Assembly (NCBI RefSeq): GCF_014651015.1
Contig: NZ_BMWB01000003.1
Span: forward strand, 30,561 to 94,560
Direction: 5' to 3'
Origin: Streptomyces xantholiticus
GTDB taxonomy: Bacteria; Actinomycetota; Actinomycetes; Streptomycetales; Streptomycetaceae
Length of the DNA stretch: 64,000 nucleotides
Both the position numbers and the translations under genes were made by a program. Position 1 is the first letter of the stretch. Each line of letters opens with the position of its first letter. Below are positions 63,501 to 64,000 of this stretch, piece by piece. Below the pieces are notes generated by a model. It saw nothing but the letters and a program-made list of their open reading frames with translations, was not told the DNA's origin and did not search any database.

Positions 63501-64000
63501 ACTGAACGGTTCCGGGGGCAGCGGCTCACCGGCCACCCGCCCCGACGCCGACGCCGACGCCGAGAAGGGTGTGGTGGCGGGGGTTGACGTGCCGTCAAAT
63601 GCTCTACTGTCCCCCGCGCGGGGGACGCCGGCGGTGATCCAAGAGGCGCCCGAGCCCGAGGCCGCGGCAGTCTTTCCGGACCCGTCCACTGTGCCGCTCG
63701 ACGACCCCGCTCCGGCTGGCCTCAAGCACGTTCCGGGGCTTGACGCCGAGACTCTCCGGGCAGAGGCCCCCCGCGCCGAGGCCCCGCCCACCGGCACATC
63801 GCGGACCGGGACGTGGCAGGCACGTACGTCGCGGAGCGAGGCTTTCCCGCCGCCCACTCAGGCGCCGCTCCGACAGGAGCACGGCCGTCCGTTCAGCGCG
63901 CACCCCGGTCGGTTCGTCCCCGGTCCTGAGAGCCCTGATGCTTCGCAGACGACACAGGACCAAGCCGGGACAGTCTCCGACGAAACGCCCTTCGACGAGA
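48502..64000 (+). CDS. Giant T7SS-associated multidomain toxin-like protein (3' end outside window)
   Basis: This is one open frame from ATG 48502 to the window edge, at least 5166 codons, with no stop. The visible layout, in residues, is as follows. 1-350: helical, with hydrophobic helices, like N-terminal domains of T7 effectors. 350-800: disordered Pro/Thr/Gly linker. About 915-1350: module with NGC (Cys1086) and His1102. About 1400-1600: a further unknown module. 1740-2013: Fic-like module, HPFEDANRR at 1951-1959. About 2500-4260: unknown beta-rich modules. 4335-4395: charged coiled coil. About 4440-4655 and 4720-4875: two OTU-like modules lacking the catalytic Cys. The rest is linker and helices. 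It belongs to the class of very large Streptomyces ESX-locus proteins. It starts 2 bp after the small ESX gene and is probably an exported toxin. Confidence 0.9.
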   Translation, partial: MAIQSTPQLDALLFVLIGEKLLQANEDMAYESRLAYARMARRLRDLSDVMEQSGLNSARALPPAVGQNYLRAIRLFYDDGGTNHLKSFADQLDEIAEGRAVTSSNIIESKWQIIAELIRLLIELMVTAILAAFSGGTSAGGTAVAQARSRVLILTILDALFMHTGPLMGILTGAIGEAFDALMVRLAMMSFGPDGRRPQGVDWAAIGKDAFFGGLNGLFVGALAGAGSLIGDTLKSVFKGNNVFGNGNFGNNGNIFRNMPGTGAGGDVAKGIGAKAEQPSLLSRAGDALAGDAKTFAVGGLSEASSEVIVNGLLDGKWQWSWETFAGAGISSVVGSHLHADAVKVGESFRDQGGFGAGLPAPQASGGDGDGVRGISNTGEGPLSGTGGVAGGGGPGAGGSRGINTVSTNPAVTDAPTAESNGFTVPALDNRGDIAPNAGAGGPNGRPFDTTAAATGNGPSASVPTQSRDTGSHSPATGNTSDLEEQMSGDDAEGAASIGALPPGAALMQSGPGSPFGADPHQAPSSGADGVTAPPSSPAQTPGAQDNSNLAPAGDTGNRNAVTGNDINTPVAAEDSPHATHAPLGDLDLVAADTVGVLPTPDTTPVTATAGQGSEDNGARDTDQDPFAPPISLGLTSAPPTVSTTVTGASPSPGTPGTTTPDAQSPQAGRTSTADTAATHPKPADAAPPNPGARDTSEPSSAPDNDLDTSLSAPIATSSNTEPAWSGGPARHDAEVPPETHNLTPKQHGDIGHPPAGPESSSATSTPAGTKQVDTPVGRSSPTPDRPQDPPWDPDAAHTVGTPPPNFAQLRNEVNLRLQNRGDTRVAPIEQVANAYEQLPPDLRDAHLRRMAEGIADVLQTGEVVRRRGGSPTPRLESVAETEASTGEQASTAGPSGTSQDKGKARATDPQQVPQVPVDMSLASQVDSFVSDPGEFVSHSLLSVDFLDGITARLPSLPRQQAYHFVNNLMPHFDRHWFTLVVDPRRQGGNQGRNAFYLTPALEKYAEYAGAHRERMPEANQFFDSLQQVLPPVGGARYIGAGYIQYKPGRPKDAQRDVGHSVVHVNKDAEAAFNPDFVFTDTMNGCAFAVTDVTDETFTAWHFQSPTTNSEAASRFRRHRHPTDWFGDDEYMTRAPEGLSEGVNFLWRNPIGDWQFMSQENVVSHDSMAKVLGTKYVSRPLLLTPGSEAAKITEIYHRMVEFYLGKLTSDLGNIKSRGDWAGEHAAWQAFKDLLASHMKNEVAQLAEIALSDQHGNRQTETFQALAALAQKFKNDRRGLTDTARHFVIIAEKNGYKEANTSRSFLAPGNKKRLVDEVTSRVRAGQEVLRLVDDAWYAWIQDLQDEAASWIPTPTAGPSAVLPPVPQPGGSRDAWRDPREEGWELGHDITVMQERFGLAEPETPIANRKGKQAAETFQEFSRAYPYSSGFYAYQVGSAGTVILPDGVTLHGTWTRFGDDFLHEYGYILRGDNGWIGRIVNWEELRTIPRTVETDYHLSTDPTHMLFVPADGANAVRLALTGTDPYTGRQRNNGADWVRAHEPALPEITGRLFGPDPQAAHRGQANPVNLIQAENDLYEGYQAFWDQVEGTHQPQPHTPAPLTTAPAQGTTTPAANPGQPSPPPGPGAVCADHSAPPPPLWAPAEVTQGTGAAPSPETGDVVAPGTESQLEPEYGLVLSGDPRRMSGPRSETEPHGAISVPDTQRRVRNATDMRDAPQSAPTDDVSDGSSVTPADPDPAGTEGDFDPKRDFMTAEGEYQTLSDYFREGEWWKLFLDPRDHERARRHHPDDPGRMYDVDKSPGFRQGMVEAYRLFLDNPDGVAHRMDASSYLALHKTVAAHLGKVPEWSDGKTRFPLRSSALSDDILQERLAGRRLVLKPDPESLRAPDAKTAITVLLYATTGAELLTNYKLGGAPHLVDAAFDQYYEEVGKAAIAWDRLSAIGRVVRTLQVIHPFEDANRRVNVHLLLQKFLLEQGFRPVVTPLLASLFQGGYSVSQMAGALAWTLGLRRPLPRPPVAVERGTGRGFAEATRPLREHIRAASRSQVADVELAVVANPDGRVDVAVLVPGASEPVTMGPAAEVTHALVVYESESVLQCHVRVLGVYRVRAAQLAAAYAYAEQSFESSGDLVGSDGLGFAGRFVAKALGLEWANRGADARQAVEGVTREWNWDWADGVAPHVALTPEDHEAVDRARQWVARDPMAARVHLAWARYRVAFDHQRPLILGAPSAAELERWSLLSHFSFLVGKVAFESGENAAAELSHELGIRYRTLRVPRPTGATAPPVDGGVEDSGRAGEAPDMNPGAEGGAWQGLGSIGQSELEGLVRRELERLAGAARSARVVGDPEFAMRLREAFDGLGPVWHSQPLPRRAGLVANFLLTDDYFPLKGGAPHRDQDGSRQAEQAAGSSRPSGEEALTQERYPGPTTSQQGTEPRNNLADTVRPTSTVPDTVAAQERAPDPAPARRTEPAEGPGTVNQQAALRDREAIENARLLNAALDRHRPPRLDETMQPPGPLPGPVVFDDGSRLPEWLTHPTDTNYGNGSATLRGIDEVVAHITETANVPQGKGKKRTDPAAALKRALLHTPRQFTGDGWESPPFLDAAGTIRALHVVTRPHHNWERFSEPASPVKLDDAQRSQITTGRARSLGTTRQFAPSVGVGPAMGVFAGFGRLGLGIGRTHGYDFNTVNQNVSQAETRTTGGTHLHLTDVQYDVTVRTYTKPHRAWYHRFGLGRRSDGKQVKSSPDDFTFGVHNGLVVRLSDGVTTELGDTIAPRGLRLGPESDYRMVRTEGVLSVAQLRDDALRTGGAKEGSSAHQEITRFFTSEHFQQIAERLSHGPVPGPLLVSDDAARTPLGAFAVERAVPVRGRLLSETEAAEMRSTLQQTVKNERTRTLADSQEIYGVVGPSFTPEDVGLPVGWRIMVGFFGRIGRVTVHAAGFGGSAALKTVGRVKDVPTDLYAVEKKVVVRWIGSNVAKEYTIRTLDRMTRAEARRLAGWDDGSQLRGEAAAVPQPPAYLSEDDPGMLGPSRVEAFSWGNGAQAQPAAERTTGASTGTGSVPTGRTLLESFTDQVLCETAKRCPRTVAPLNEGGPEDTRWRSKDHYRMALQNTLTIINSLSYHSMAGNLEALITTGVRIELLEPGRFTRTHRYLWIDGRATNRTYQGTQKEVSLRHSAPGTDKLDGSRTASRATEEGVDVGVSIRDTARDELGFPLHRGLLQLGPHWNQRRGDRTGYGATASFESISVTAAPSHLYAYDLELTAELGGYWRPRGLWRGMGTLGLLGTHWFVRGEPTVTLIGGTADSSVKGKVLLSVPDQYTPPGGKPSGTGQAGFADGEPEAAGRASSNSVEPETLDPDTAKALAYGSENAAQGEQPFHGHQYQTIGLAAHKELSKAAESVMAKASSDSWHFTQAGAPANDAVARALLPHSLTAGSDVSTGATGVRLTGLFGKGSYLDRLGTMIHRVRLVKPTVISDAVKLDTEQQVSAELQASGAGIRTRTFSLTGMAAFLSLHGATVPPALGTYAITGGGGRSRGTVITTARNVTIENAQEDGNHKYLVSAAARHEMLASVDSRGLTSPLHGLLTLFRQVWQGMRVTIPQGWIGAIPERVAHRLKLVDDGVGEVPLYTEQRWSRPAWAVEASLGSFPVNTLDATLVVAAFDKKLAALGVSDTERERVRSLVTPRAMRSLRGQMSGSGAVARARAGRWQMPVWTDKTTLDIGGRTVPVRVQLLAGESTFDGLGHSVVLTDNRIATESLEATTTTTGSRSAGVLAREGVRTGDNVIRAAGAGYSETGADHRTTTTAEPQERAVTQNFKFDEPHAEYLTPYRLRLSIDIDGVPPEEGSIGILREQVPLSLTTPDPDANAAPTPAADAGAGLNARATPVAADTATRPVAEGEGTDARHAQAVPARPGDAFDPLGVPELPRPGRAVIVWEGQVQLQAVLDWRRDRSVPTGLTSDNFQVRKVVGLGNLKDASDITVATAYGLLPRPRAKLTGDELDSAVQRARRTDFTRPGTAPALALENATSDAALSGFFLEALSEDGYQVPGLADAPIVGDTRGDYRLYARPDFTRARLLTVAPAAGMDGGVKLTSGQEMTLDYSGAHDTSLNSIPLFMTSQAGSVVPGPSGTLLNSREGDSAKVGRSAAPYTNLKPTTSSAMLFAIPTDWLGIAEVHHTIRDSRMGKAAHRMLGPLGRINPGPRAAEAQTYTLAWVREDAARAWGLIDDRNFPSQVAEAWEAVKAAGDAWAAADQAYWNKRRTFGAAHSEHRALPARITTARQTGAAPGPAAGRQGEAASGSASAATTGTATDTPAGVEQRDAAAEAGSGEATAAPQSVQELQAQSVEEWEAQRAARDEEVRRLREEELAELLESAKRAAKEFHRVRYETDRMTRWHQLPAEPPEDGSAELRQGLPEPPPVAFTAPAMEDKSAGHPRFTQPEDEPNSLVSPEGQAFVVHDVPKDGQGFFHALGEALWHVAPGHPKLPAAGSPEARAAALRQLLADQLAQPDNRDLWAFAAPDTVDTFTAEELSASGILLPEGSTAAKEFKDAQRLSPYLSLPDEQRGPLAVAGLRRPGDAPGEAGWNQAAADLLPALAARTLQVQVTVVGDDGSFVTFSPSRPDTADHERSSGGPAPSPSDPGDAPSVVLRLAEQHYQVALPEGTAPHYWPAGTVAGSDTEPTADADPGPVLTRPAHAKAPWDKERGSDAWRTSGDGRTVTGPDGTLYDLCSPGGAGNGFWHALELAVPSQNLRAPHDFLTRRSPLPGTVPDGLPLLAPQESAQFTTAREGEDGMARLRTAEGQLADSETTALIRAQLAAGRGWNETLTRSALAVAAEEYRAEITLVYEDGTCRTHRPAGETPRRVTLYQRGNEYLLAEPLVGATATSEPADRTPGTEPDQGEPRLHRHPQERSGQARGGSAQRTLTEDNLTERDLTPEVTELLTASEALAVRVAERDVAGLACRPELQATWQLTSDVALGDVGLSPLDTARLVMRRPDLFGRAAAALNGSGGSGSPATRPDADADAEKGVVAGVDVPSNALLSPARGTPAVIQEAPEPEAAAVFPDPSTVPLDDPAPAGLKHVPGLDAETLRAEAPRAEAPPTGTSRTGTWQARTSRSEAFPPPTQAPLRQEHGRPFSAHPGRFVPGPESPDASQTTQDQAGTVSDETPFDE

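Noticed and set aside
1..64000. CRISPR arrays, rRNA genes, phage attachment sites.
   Set aside because: No regularly spaced direct repeats, rRNA segments or paired att-like repeats were seen.

Overview
The window is GC-rich actinobacterial chromosome and almost certainly Streptomyces. The reasons are strong third-position G/C bias, GTG/TTG/CTG starts, an AfsR/SARP regulator, an IdeR/DmdR-type iron box, a bifunctional RNase H/phosphatase gene, a type A RNase P RNA and a type VII secretion (T7SS/ESX) locus with Streptomyces-type substrates. No tRNA, rRNA or CRISPR array was found.

1-7.0 kb: a secreted RHS-repeat polymorphic toxin with a variable C-terminal tip, translationally coupled (GTGA) to a small candidate immunity gene and closed by a 13-bp hairpin. 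7.3-18.9 kb: conserved housekeeping genes. These are a beta-propeller-like protein, an iron-boxed siderophore-binding lipoprotein, the coupled run Nif3 / zinc-ribbon (CTG start) / RNase H-phosphatase, KDPG aldolase, YaaA, an RNB ribonuclease, a membrane protein with its MerR regulator, a Uma2-type nuclease, and rnpB with its terminator.

18.9-34.4 kb: an accessory stretch. It has an IS3-type transposase remnant, a secreted DNRLRE/NucA-NucB-type nuclease facing a SUKH (SMI1/KNR4) protein, a multiply frameshifted unrecognised gene, AraC, FAD-monooxygenase, LuxR and ECF sigma genes, a 103/105-identical inverted partial copy of the LuxR gene, a decayed lectin gene, a SARP regulator and an IS256-type remnant.

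34.4-64.0 kb: a T7SS locus. It has a three-ATPase-domain EccC, a mycosin-like protease with altered active-site surroundings, a beta-helix protein fused to two EccA-like AAA+ domains, two WXG100-like proteins, a 156-aa partner, an AAWKG-type protein with a Pro-Asp-Gly repeat domain, a YbaB/EbfC-like protein and a 114-aa protein. It ends in one uninterrupted reading frame from 48502 to the window edge, at least 5,166 codons. I checked that frame line by line and found no stop. The giant protein has a T7-effector-like N-terminus, a Cys/His module that could be a deamidase, a variant Fic motif (HPFEDANRR), large unknown beta-rich modules and two OTU-like modules that lack the catalytic Cys. EccB, EccD and EccE are not in the window. 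A 40-bp element (35/40 identical) lies upstream of both eccC and the esx operon and suggests co-regulation. This locus is the best candidate for an undescribed system.
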